NCBI GenBank assembly: GCA_964034945.1
Contig: OZ035960.1
Coordinates: 46,975,002 to 47,039,001 of the forward strand
Length of the DNA: 64,000 nucleotides
Direction of reading: 5' to 3'
Source: Chrysopilus asiliformis
Taxonomy: Eukaryota; Arthropoda; Insecta; Diptera; Rhagionidae
Shown here: positions 54,521-64,000 of the stretch, piece by piece
How positions within the stretch are numbered: the first letter of the stretch is position 1
How the letters are laid out: every line of letters starts with the position of its first letter
Position numbers and translations under genes: made by a program
The notes under the pieces: generated by a model
Told to the model about the DNA's origin: nothing
The model's database searches: none
The model's input: the letters and a program-made list of their open reading frames with translations, nothing else

Positions 54521-55445
54521 AATACGAAATTTTCCCAAAATTATAGGAATAATTGCCTATTTTTAGGGAATCATTGCAGAAGAGTCCATATAGGAATAAA
54601 CGAAATCCTATTTGGATTTCTCGGTGTGATGAATATGTACAATATAGGGCGAATTGGACTTCTGGTTTTGGTTTCTAAATTTCCAAAAATTTAGTTCAGG
54701 CTTTGGTTTTTGGTTCTTATATTTCAAAAATTTGGTTTTGGTCCTGGTCTTGGTTCACTGGATTTTTAATGATTTAGTAGTTTTGGATTCTCACCAAAAG
54801 TTGATAAGATTGTCCAATTTTAGAAGCAAACATCTCTACAAAATTGCATGGCTCTAGCTCTCGTAGTTTTCCAAAAACATTGTACACAGACTGAAATGCA
54901 GACATTTAAAAAAAAGGCTCCAATCGACTCAGGAGTGCTCGGGATATGTTTTTTTTAGCAAAATTAAAAGGTCGAAAGACAGACATTTTTAAAATAAGGC
55001 TCCAATCGACTCAGGAGTGCTCGGGAAATGTTTTTTAGGCAAAATTAAGAGGTTGAATTTTTTCATGGATACAATATGTACTTTATTATACTCTGCACTA
55101 CGTATTTCGTGTACGAAAAAAAAATCAAAACAAGACATTGCATTTTTTGAACAAAATGACAATTTTTCGATCAGATAACCATTTCTTTGTAAAGTCGAAA
55201 ACTTTTCTGTTTTTCCAATCAGAAATCTGAATACTCGAAACGAACTTGTGATTCAACCCAATTATACATAGTACTCACTAATCTGGTTAAAAATGTAACA
55301 GCCAAACTTAGTAAAAGTAGTTTATCTTATGTTAGATACATTTTTCATATCAATTAAACTTGCAGTTGTTTAGCAGAATTCAGTTATTATCTTATTATTA
55401 TGACCTTGAAAGATTTTTTTTGTCCAACATTAATTCATGTGATGT
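54521..55445. other. Intergenic DNA with degenerate repeats
   Basis: 'aaataaggctccaatcgactcagg' occurs twice (about 54912 and 54990). 54650-54780 has repeated 'ttttggtttt' words. No gene recognised. Confidence 0.4.
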
Positions 55446-55449
55446 CGGG

Positions 55450-55456
55450 TATAAAA
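55450..55456 (+). promoter_or_regulatory. TATA box of gene 12
   Basis: TATAAAA at 55450-55456 within GGGTATAAAATTTTAG, 52 bp before the ATG at 55502. Confidence 0.65.
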
Positions 55457-55501
55457 TTTTAGTCACTATTGGAACTGCGTTTTTATACAGCTAACTACAA
55501 A

Positions 55502-57566
55502 ATGCTGCTTTCGAGTTTATTTTCTTTAGTAATTTTGCTTTTCTGCAGTAATTCAAGCAATGGACAGGAATATCCTTCTGCTGCAGGATGGTGTTTTCAG
55601 ACACAAGTGTATGTATTATAAATAAAGAAGACATATATTTTAAAACCTATGCAACTACCTATAAAAGTACCTATTTTATAATTTAGAGTAGTCGTGGTAC
55701 GCAAAATATTACAACTTCATACTGCTGTCCAGGATTTAAAATCAGGAACATTAACGGCAAGGACGAATGTGTCGCTGAATGTCACCAAAACTGTCATAAT
55801 GGATTCTGTGTTGCGCCAGACAAATGCGCTTGCTTTCCGGATCATGTGCAAAATTTGAATGGGGATTGTGTGGGGACGTGCCCAATTCAGTGTCTAAATG
55901 GAAAATGCAATTTCGACGGTACTTTTGTTTGCAAAAAGGGCTACAAGCCATTGGGAAATATTTGTGTGCCACATTGTGAAGGTGTTTGTGGATTCCCGTG
56001 GAATTGTACACGACCTGGTGTTTGTGAGTGTGCAGATGGCTATGAAATGGTAAATGGTGCCTGTGTTCCAGAATGTAAAATGGGATGCATGTACGGGATC
56101 TGTATTGAACCGGGAAAGTGTCTTTGTCATGGCCAGTATAAACTTAACTCGGAGGGCGTTTGTGAAGCTTCGAATTGTATGAGGTATGATATTTAAAAAA
56201 ATTTAGAATTAAAAAAAAGAAAAAAACTACTGTCCTCTCGCGAGGGAATTTTATGACGGAGACTGACTCGAGAACGGGGGCAGAAAAAAAATTTCTGATT
56301 GGTACGACATCCGTTTCAGGCAAAATTTTAAGGTTGTCCGTACATCTGTCTGTCGGTCTGTTTGTCCGATTTACATATCTTAAATAACTCGAGAACGCGT
56401 TGAGCTAGAGACTTGACATTTTTTGTTAATTAGCGGGTTCCTCACATACAATTATTTTAAAAAAACACAGTTTTTTTAAATTTCTCGAAACTTATGCGCT
56501 TTTGAGAAAAAATGCATGAAACCAAATTCAAAGAAATAAAATTTCCGGCTTTTTTTTCTTCAACGGTTTTTACATATTTTTAACGGTTCACAAGATATTT
56601 GAAAATATGATATTTTTTTCATATTTTTTCGCAAATTAAATCTGTGGTCACAAGTTGTAAGGGCCTAACTCGACTTTAGCCGTTTTCAATATTTTTACAG
56701 AATCGTTTTCTCCTTCCAAAATGCTCTTAATTCCACTAACCCGTTAGTTTCTACAATCATTTTTGACCGTTATAGGCTACTACATCAAATCTACATCAAG
56801 TCAAAAAATTTCCAAGTTGCATTTAGAAGAACGGCTAAAGTCAGATCTCATATATTTTTGTATAGACTTAAATCCACTCTTATGGGCGCGAACCTGCATT
56901 GATTTGATCGTTTTTGCACGTGGAATAGTGGCTTAAGTCGAATTAGTTCATTCTTCGGTTTTAATTTTTCCGAAACGAGCAGGCTAAAGTCTGTTTTAGC
57001 CTCTTTTTCAAATCGGGGTGTAGGTTTTTAGGGGCTTAACTTGACTTTAGCCATTGATTGTAGCCATTTCTAAGACATAAAAAAGTTTTGAAAGAGTGGC
57101 TAAAGTAAAATAATCCTTAATTTCTCTGAAAATATTAAGTTTGAATAAACCAGATTAAACCAATCGTAAAAAGCTTATTTTTCATAACGTTTTGTAGTTA
57201 TAGGTTTTTGAATTCGGTTTGATACAGTTAAAATTTCATAAATATTAAAATGCTTCTCCTGAAAAATGAAGAAATTCGACTTAAGCCCTTATTACTTGTG
57301 ACCACAGAAATATTGCAGAGTAAAGTTTTGTGTTGATCACAACTGATATTTTAGGCAATGTATCAATGGTGCTTGCAGTGAATACGGACAGTGTACGTGC
57401 TATCCTTACTACACCCTCGCCGCTGATGATTCTTTTCGATGTGAGCCCGTGTGCGAAAAGTAAGTTTTTTATATTCTTTCACCAGAGTTTCTTATTTATT
57501 TTTTATTATTATGTCAACAGAGGCTGCGGCACCAAAAAATGTGTGGCACCCAACATTTGCGGTTAA
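55502..57566 (+). CDS. NimB-type secreted Nimrod protein, compact form
   Basis: Exons 55502-55608, 55689-56183, 57355-57459 and 57521-57566, all joined in phase 2, give 250 residues. The signal peptide is MLLSSLFSLVILLFCSNSSN. GWCFQTQ-V places intron 1 at the same codon as in genes 9 and 11, which decides between two possible donor/acceptor pairs. CCPGF opens exon 2, then five NIM repeats; the first has CFPDHV. The second reads FDGTFVC, where genes 11 and 13 have FDGVCxC or FHGVCTC, so one cysteine is displaced. The 46-nt last exon encodes only the half-EGF CGTKKC-VAPNIC and stops at Gly, without a C-terminal domain. Intron 3 (1.17 kb) contains a family-E repeat. AATAAA is at 57583-57588. Secreted; nearest in the window to genes 11 and 13. 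Confidence 0.86.
56184..57354 (+). other. Intron 3 of gene 12
   Basis: GTATGA donor and ATTTTAG acceptor. 56230-56650 is an inverted family-E copy (with GTCTGTCGGTCTG at 56348). 56660-57080 contains several 'cttaagtcgaatt'/'gactttagcc' words of unknown type. No exon seen. Confidence 0.65.
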
Positions 57567-57713
57567 ATTTTTGTAAAGTTAAAATAAATGCAATTTATTC
57601 AGTATTACTCCATAATTAAATCCACAAAATTTCGACTATGCTAAAAATTACGTAAAACTCTTTCTTAAAAAGAACTATTCCTCAAATTTAAATTAGTTTT
57701 ATTGCAACAAAAA

Positions 57714-58294
57714 AAACATAACAAAAGCTATAATTGCTAATCTGGCAATTATTGAAAACCCGTATGGTGATTTAAGTGAACAGCGAACAGTTGTATCAAA
57801 ATTCCACTTTGAAGTCAAATTTTCCAATAAGATTTTTTAAAATTTATTCCAATCGGATTTTTATGTATGGGAGTTTTATGTAGAATCATATCCTAAATAA
57901 CTTTTGTTCTTGCACTTTTTTGATAAGATGCACCGTTTTTGAGATATTCAGAAAAAAAGTTTTCGTTCGTATGGGGGGTACCCCCCCTAATGGTCCATTT
58001 TTGCCCATTAACGAACTTAGCCTCGCATTTTACGAAAAACGGACCTGTGCCAAATTTCAAGTCTGTAGCTCAATTCGTGCGCCCGCAATCCGCGCCACAG
58101 ACAGACAGACGGACAGACGGACAGACAGACGGACAGACGGACAGACAGACGGACGGACATGCTAAATTCAACTTTTTTCATCATTCTAAACACACTGGTG
58201 TAATTAATTTTTTTGTGCGATGACGGGATCTTGGCGTTACAAACGGTAAGGCAAAGTTAATATACCCTTTGGTTTCACCATACGGGTATAAAAA
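57714..58294 (-). mobile_element. Dispersed (GTCY)n element, family A copy 7
   Basis: From 'aacataacaaaagctataat' to 'ccatacgggtataaaa'. GACAGACGGACAGACG tract at 58099-58158. Confidence 0.85.
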
Positions 58295-58319
58295 TTGAAT
58301 ACAACAGTTTTAACAATCC

Positions 58320-58896
58320 CTTTTTATACCCGTATGGTGAAACCAAAGGGTATATTAACTTTGCCTTACCGTTTGTAACGCCAAGATCCCGTCATCACAC
58401 ACAAAAATGAATTACACCAGTGTATTTAGAATGATAAAAATAATTAATTTCTGCATGTCCGTCCGTCTGTCTGTCCGTCTGTCCGTCTGTCTGTCCGTCC
58501 GTCTGTCTGTGGCGTGGATTGCGGGCGCACGGATTGAGCTAGAGACTTGAAATTTTGCGCAGATTCGTTTTTCGTAAAATGCAAGGCTAAGTTCGTTAAT
58601 GGGCAAAAATGGACCATTAGGGGGGGTACCCCCCATACGAACGAAAACGTTTTTTGCGAATATCTCAAAAACGGTGCATCTTATCAAAAAAGTGCAAGAA
58701 CAAAAGTTATTTAGGATATGATTTTACATAAAACTCCCATACATCAAAATCTGATTGGAATAAATTTTAAAAAATCTTATTGGAAAGTTTGACTTCAAAG
58801 TGGAATTTTGGTACAACTGTTGGAATTTTGATACGAATATCACCATACGGGTCTCCAATGATTGCCAGATTGGCAATTATAGCTTTTGTTATGTTT
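58320..58896 (+). mobile_element. Dispersed (GTCY)n element, family A copy 8
   Basis: Complete, in opposite orientation to its neighbours on both sides, with only about 20 bp between each. GTCY tract at 58457-58508. Confidence 0.85.
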
Positions 58897-58915
58897 ACTT
58901 TTTACTATTTAAATT

Positions 58916-59455
58916 AAAAACATAACAAAAGCTATAATTGCCAATCTGGCAATCATTGGAGACCCGTATGGTGATATTTGTATCAAAATTCGAACAGTTA
59001 TACCAAAATTCCACTTTGAAGTCAAACTTTCCAATAAGATTTTTTTAAATTTATTCCAATAGGATTTTGATGTATGGGAGTTTTATGTAGAATCATATCC
59101 TAAATAACTTTTGTTCTTGGACTTTTTTGATAAGATGCATCGTTTTTGAGATATTCACAAAAAACGATTTCGTTCGTAATGGGGATACCCCCTCTAATGG
59201 TCCATTTTTGCCCATTAACGAACTTAGCCTCGCATTTTACGAAAAACGGATCTGTGCAAACTTTCAAGTCTCTAGCTCAATCCGTGCGCCCGCAATCCGC
59301 GCCACAGACAGACGGACGGACATGCAGAAATTAAATATTTTTATCATTCTAAACACACTGGTGTAATTCATTTTTTTGTGCGATGACGGGATCTTGGCGT
59401 TACAAAGGGTAAGGCAAAGTTAATATACCCTTTGGTTTCACCATACGGGTATAAA
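58916..59455 (-). mobile_element. Dispersed (GTCY)n element, family A copy 9
   Basis: Complete reverse copy with a very short tract (GACAGACGGACGGAC at 59306-59320). It forms a long palindrome with copy 8. Confidence 0.85.
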
Positions 59456-60600
59456 CAAACCATGCTTGCATTGAAAATGTTTCTGTTTAATACTAGTGCT
59501 TCGATATTCAATGATGCATGCAGCTTTCAATTTATTTCTGCCTTAACACTAAACTTTTTAAGTTTTTCAAAATTTTCGATTGGACATGCGAAAAGGTCGA
59601 ATATTCGTTATGTTCAAGCGCATAAAAAAATCTTGAAGCCTTGCCATTAGGTAATAGTTATTTTATTCTTGGGCGACACTAAAAATGATCGTTTTACGCG
59701 ATATAGCTTATAAAAATGATCACTTGAAATTATCATCTAAGTGACTATCACTTGTCACTTTACGCATTTGCGCCCCTTGTGTTTTTTCGACACGGCCAGC
59801 CGCAGGTTGCCCAACTACCAGTATTTTTCAATAAAATCCTAGGTTTGTTTTGATTATTTTTTATATATTTGGAATCTACATTTTGCGTAAAGTCGCCGGA
59901 ATTGAGTGTAGCGTTGTTCGGGCCAACCCCGGCAGTCTAAAGGTTAAGGACCTTTCGAGAAGTTCGAAAATCTGAAGACTTTTTAAGAAAAAAGATGAAC
60001 ATTTCTTTTTAATTGTAAAAACATTTCTTTTTAATTGTAGTTTTTATTTTTTGATAATCAAAATGCATTTTCCATTGATACAATATTATTTTGATGTCAA
60101 TTCAAAGGTTTTTTTTTGAAGATTTTATTCTTGATTTTTTTGTGACGCGTTGAGCCAGCGACTTGAAATTTTTGGTAAAAAAGTTTTACTTTTTTTAAGA
60201 AAGATTAAAGATATTAAAATTCTCTACATTTTTGCCTTTCACATTAAATCGATATTTTGTATCGTTATTGATATTCCACAGATTTCGTAAAAAAATATTG
60301 ATGTTTTGATGTGAAACACTATTTTATTTGATGTGTTATAGTGTAAATTGGGTGAGAACGTAAATTTTGTTGAAGAAAGTTGTGTGCTGTTCATACCAAA
60401 TATTTTCTTGGACGTTTATGATTTTTTTCCCCAATTTTTATAAATATTGTGAGCTAAAAAAATTAAAACGGAGATGTATTTTATAGTAATTCTTTTATAT
60501 TTACAGTTATTAATTTCAATACAAAAAAAAAAAATCAATTTCCATAGGAATTCTGAAAGACTTCAAGACATCTAGTGATGTTCAACACACCTAAAAAAAT
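59456..60600. other. Intergenic DNA, nothing recognised
   Basis: AT-rich. 59650-59780 has several 'aaaaatgatc'-type words. No gene or known repeat. Confidence 0.35.
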
Positions 60601-60621
60601 TTTTTTTTTAACCAATATAAT

Positions 60622-61711
60622 CTAGCTGACCACAAAAACAATTAACTTCTTTTCTCTGCAATGTTCTTCGCCTTCGTGGACACATTTGTTGTCAATCCTC
60701 ACATATCCCCAATTGCATATACACTCATTGAAGTTTTTACAAATTCCATTTGTACAATCGTCACACTTCCACACACATTTTTTATCTCTAAGTTCGAACC
60801 CTTCCTTACAGCCGCACGATCCATCCGGTATACAAAATCCACCGATTCCACAATGGCTGTGAATCAACCACATTATTAAATAAAATTTGGTCTTTATGCG
60901 TGTTTACGTAATTTACCTTAGGCACATACAGGTGTTGTCCTCAAAAACATATCCTTCTATGCAAAGACACGTGTCCGGCGCAACGCAACTTCCAAATTGT
61001 CCACATCCTGGCGCTTTGCAGATTGGTCGACAGTTGTCTTCAATCATCTCGTATCCTTTAATACATTCACATGTCCCAGGAGCAGTGCAATTTTTAAATA
61101 AATGTGTATTACAGGGTGAGTCACATTTGGGGACGCAGAAAGCATTCCTTTCATCGTGAATAAATCCTTCGTTGCAAGTACAAACTCCATGGAAGTCACA
61201 CTTTCCATTTATGCATCCAATTGGACACGTTGGCACACAATCTCCAGCCAAACTTCGGACATGATCCGGGAAACATTCGCAAACACCTGGTTTAACGCAT
61301 ATGGAATTTATACATTTTGGTTGACAAATCGGAAGACAATAGTCCTTTCCATTGACATTGCGTTTTGTATATTTTTCACAACATTCCAATGTTTTCCTGT
61401 TATTGAAATAAAAAAAAAATTTCATAACACATAATTAGCACAGCGTATAACAACAATTACGTTTCATTATTATAGCAATATCCTTCCACTTGTGCTGCAG
61501 TTTCATTTCCTGACGAAGGATCTTGCACTAAAGACTCTAGGATTAGCTCACTTATATTATCAGGCAAACTGTATTGTTCTTCGCTAATTCCGGTTTGATT
61601 GTACACAATTTTCTTTTGCATCTCAATTCCACACATGCAACTCGATAGCATTAAAATTATCGTAAAACTCAAAATTGTCGGCTCAATAGCATTCGGAAAA
61701 ATCATTTTCAT
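60622..61711 (-). CDS. NimB-type secreted Nimrod protein, 6 NIM repeats
   Basis: Exons 61711-61461, 61396-60917 and 60856-60622, joined in phase 2, give 321 residues. Methionines at 61711 and 61705 both precede a hydrophobic signal (ILSFTIILMLSSCMCG). An N-terminal region of about 50 residues with acidic and NxT/NxS segments follows, then GYCYNNET at the intron, LECCEKY (CC motif), and NIM repeats; the first has CFPDHV and the second starts TCPIGC. Repeat 3 has the extended KNCTAPG form also seen in gene 11. Exon 3 encodes SHCGIGGFC and a sixth repeat, then a basic end with VFVVS that could be mistaken for a helix but is too short. Secreted; orthology not assigned. Confidence 0.86.
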
Positions 61712-62462
61712 GATATTTTAAGAAAAAAAAGTTTTCCCTGCAAGTTTGTTTCTGCTACTAAAACTTGAATAATTGCGGCGTAAAATTTTATTTTTCTATC
61801 CTAAAAGTTCTTGAAACGTGATAGGAAGTCACTGCGTTAGTCGATAAGAAATAAAATTGACCTTCATGAATGGCAACATTTCTTGCCTCCTACGTACAGA
61901 ATTTTTTTGAAAGATCAACTGGTAATTGGGAAATATTCTAGCTTTTAAATGGAAGTCTTATCAAAGCTTTGATGTGATATAAACTTTACCATACGTTAAA
62001 TTTGTTGGAAACTTATGCGAGTGGCATGATTTTTTAGAGTTACGAAAACTATTAGATTGACATGATGTTTGTTTAATGTTATATTATTTCCAAAAAATAT
62101 TTAAGGGAATATAGACTTAGAGATTGGATTTCGAAGTTTTGACAATCAAATTATTTACAACGTTTAAATTATTTTTGAGGTAATTTCCACCAAAAAAACT
62201 TCTTAAAAATATTGTGGAAATATGGATTCTCATTGCTTCAAATTCAAGCATTTAAGGTCCAGTTAAATATTAGTAGTGGCGACGCTAATTTATAGACAAC
62301 CTTGACAGCGTCTAGTCACTTTTTTTAAAAATTCAAAAATTTGTTGCATTTAATTATTGTATATTTGTTGCATATCCTCAGGCGTTTGACCTTTTAATAC
62401 ATTGACTGCCATCGTTATCATTTTTGGTGAAAAATGCGGCAAGTTTCCTGAGTATCCCCGGC
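61712..62462. other. Upstream region of gene 13, nothing recognised
   Basis: AT-rich. No clear TATA box on the minus strand and no repeat family. Confidence 0.35.
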
Positions 62463-62598
62463 TATTAGGCGCTATCACAGAATCCGATACGAATGGTTCG
62501 GATCGTAAACTCAATGTTGTTTTTGGTATAAAACACTAACAACAACATTGAGTTTACGATCCGAACCATTCGTATCGGATTCTGTGATAGGGCCTATT
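62463..62598. mobile_element. Hairpin MITE with TTGTTGTT loop, copy 2
   Basis: Arms of about 57 bp (left TATTAGGCGCTATCACAGAA, right its complement) surround GGTATAAAACACTAACAACA. The loop is that of 26549-26686, the arms are not. Confidence 0.8.
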
Positions 62599-62599
62599 A

Positions 62600-63540
62600 T
62601 TTCCGATAGCCAGGTCTACATTCTACATACATTCATCCATAAATGTATTAGCAAATATTTGCAAAATTGGTTCGGCAGTTAACGTGTTAAGAGAGTCAAA
62701 AATTACGATTTTCTCTTCAAAACCAAGAAATTAGTTTTTAAATTTTTACGTTTCTATTATTGACCTATACAAAGCATTATTCTGTCTTAAACTTTCATTG
62801 TGGCGAACGAAGCAAGTTCAAATTTTTTAGTTGTTTTCATGGGATTTGCTAGACAGAATCAATGTCCGTTTAGGAAATTACCGCTTTTTTTAAAATACCT
62901 TTTTTTACAGAGTTTGTGTCAGCAAATTGAGCTCAGAAATGTGAAATTTGATATACAATGGGAGTTTTTGCGACTTACACCGTGTCTTGATTTGGGATTT
63001 TTCATCGCAGAGATTTTTGATTGACCAATCAGAGCTCGAGTTGACGGCGATAAAAAATCCCAGAGATAAATTTCAAGAAATCTTGCAATTGCAAAATTTC
63101 TTGGAATTTCCCAATTCAAGATGCCGGAATTTAAATTCTCCGACAAGTAGTTGCGAAAATAACTAATTTTTACAAACAATACGATACAAAAAGCTTTGGA
63201 AGAGAATATATGACATTAAGAGGTTTTTCTTTTCGTCGGTTCTTCTGTTTCAGCCTTTTCTTTTCATCGCCATTTTGAGTATTAAAATTTCAAGAGATTT
63301 TCGGCCCAGCTGTCAAAAAAATCTCATTGCGGTGAGATATTTCTTGGGATGAAAAATTGTTAATCAAGACGCGGTGTTAATTTAAATTTGAGATCTAATT
63401 TGCATATCTTTTACGGAGATTTTATTTTTTCGATTCAACAAAATGGTCGCCCTTTTGTTTTTGATTTTTAAACTTTTTGGAAATATGGTTTTCTAAAAGC
63501 AGGACAAAAAGACGAAAATTTTAGAATTTTTTAAAAGATT
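62600..63540. other. Intergenic DNA, nothing recognised
   Basis: Short ORFs (62800-63180, both strands) have no supported pattern. A mildly palindromic stretch lies at 62940-63100. Confidence 0.35.
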
Positions 63541-63690
63541 TTATTTAGCTTACCTTCGTATCTGTTTGTCTATCAGGGTCCAATCTTTCAATCTAATTTT
63601 GACCCACTTCCACTTATCCGATTGACTTGAAATTTTGCACACACACGTAAGTCCGAATACAATATTTTTATCACTTTGTAAATAAAAAAA
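63540..63690 (-). repeat. Family-D fragment
   Basis: 'tcaatctaattttgacccac' and 'cacttatccgattgacttga' are the complement of the tail of family D at 9850-9900 and 37330-37390. Confidence 0.6.
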
Positions 63691-64000
63691 CATTTTGCCA
63701 GTAGTATGTTTATTAGAAAAAATAGGCCTTTATAAACATATAAAAATCGGGCTTATAAAAAAATGTTGATGGCGAAGTTATTATAATGCATTTTTATGCC
63801 TAAAAGAGCAGTATGGCCCCACGATGCCTTTGCCGATTTCTGGCGCCCTTATTGTAGTTTAACCCTTATACCTTATTGTAGATGCAGTGGTGTCTGAGAT
63901 ATGGACTAAAATGTTTTCATATAAAATCTAAAAAATTTCTCTTTTGGATTACCCTGGAACCCAATATACAATATTCTCAGCTTAAAGTGAAATTGTGCTG
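63691..64000. other. Window end, nothing recognised
   Basis: AT-rich DNA without coding pattern or repeat match. Confidence 0.35.

Noticed and set aside
55609..55686. Alternative phase-0 join for intron 1 of gene 12
   Set aside because: Also open, but the phase-2 join (GT|GTATGT to AGAG|T) matches the intron position of genes 9 and 11, so it was preferred.
1..64000. tRNA, rRNA or other structured RNA genes
   Set aside because: I saw no A/B box pairs in cloverleaf context and no rRNA-like stretch; a covariance-model scan would be decisive.

Overview
The window is AT-rich animal DNA with short GT-AG introns, metazoan TATA boxes and AATAAA signals. It is most likely from a higher dipteran fly. 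Two things point there: every recognisable host gene belongs to the Nimrod (NIM-type EGF repeat) family, which is clustered in fly genomes, and there are many dispersed repeats carrying (GTCY)n tracts of the kind described for dipteran 'mini-me' elements. Species and gene-by-gene orthology cannot be fixed from the sequence alone.

Thirteen Nimrod-like genes are readable, and I see no unrelated host gene. From left to right: (1) a large NimC-type transmembrane receptor on the minus strand (<1-5471; about 23 NIM repeats, one membrane helix, 3' end outside the window); (2) a tiny one-repeat secreted protein (11024-11436, minus); (3) and (4) a head-to-head pair of sister genes (12607-16355 minus; 17202-18185 plus) with near-identical TATA regions; (5)-(8) four plus-strand two-exon secreted proteins (19975-20805, 23798-24599, 26995-27950, 33759-34625), of which 7 and 8 are close tandem duplicates; (9)-(13) five NimB-type secreted proteins with the N-terminal CCxGY-like motif (37631-38840 minus, 43293-45663 minus, 50246-52868 minus, 55502-57566 plus, 60622-61711 minus). 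I joined exons by hand. Every joined reading frame stays open, and 22 of the 23 introns are phase 2.

Genes 3-8 form a distinct group without CCxGY. Each has a signal peptide, a C-x(10)-C header, one or more NIM repeats, a phase-2 intron, a half-EGF, then a linker that differs in every gene (PT-rich, P-rich, acidic or S/T-rich), more NIM repeats and, in most, a short acidic tail. Some NimB genes carry large low-complexity additions: about 490 residues at the N-terminus of gene 11 and about 320 at the C-terminus of gene 10.

Much of the remaining DNA is mobile or repetitive: (GTCY)n-bearing dispersed elements, Tc1/mariner derivatives, a mariner broken by another insertion, PIF/Harbinger-like, pogo-like and hAT-like remnants, foldback and hairpin MITEs, and several tandem arrays. 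Traces of further duplication include a pseudogene tail (21201-21263) and an orphan promoter copy (about 35341-35372). By analogy with fly Nimrods, gene 1 is probably a phagocyte surface receptor and the others secreted humoral or matrix factors of immunity or clearance; this is inference from family membership.
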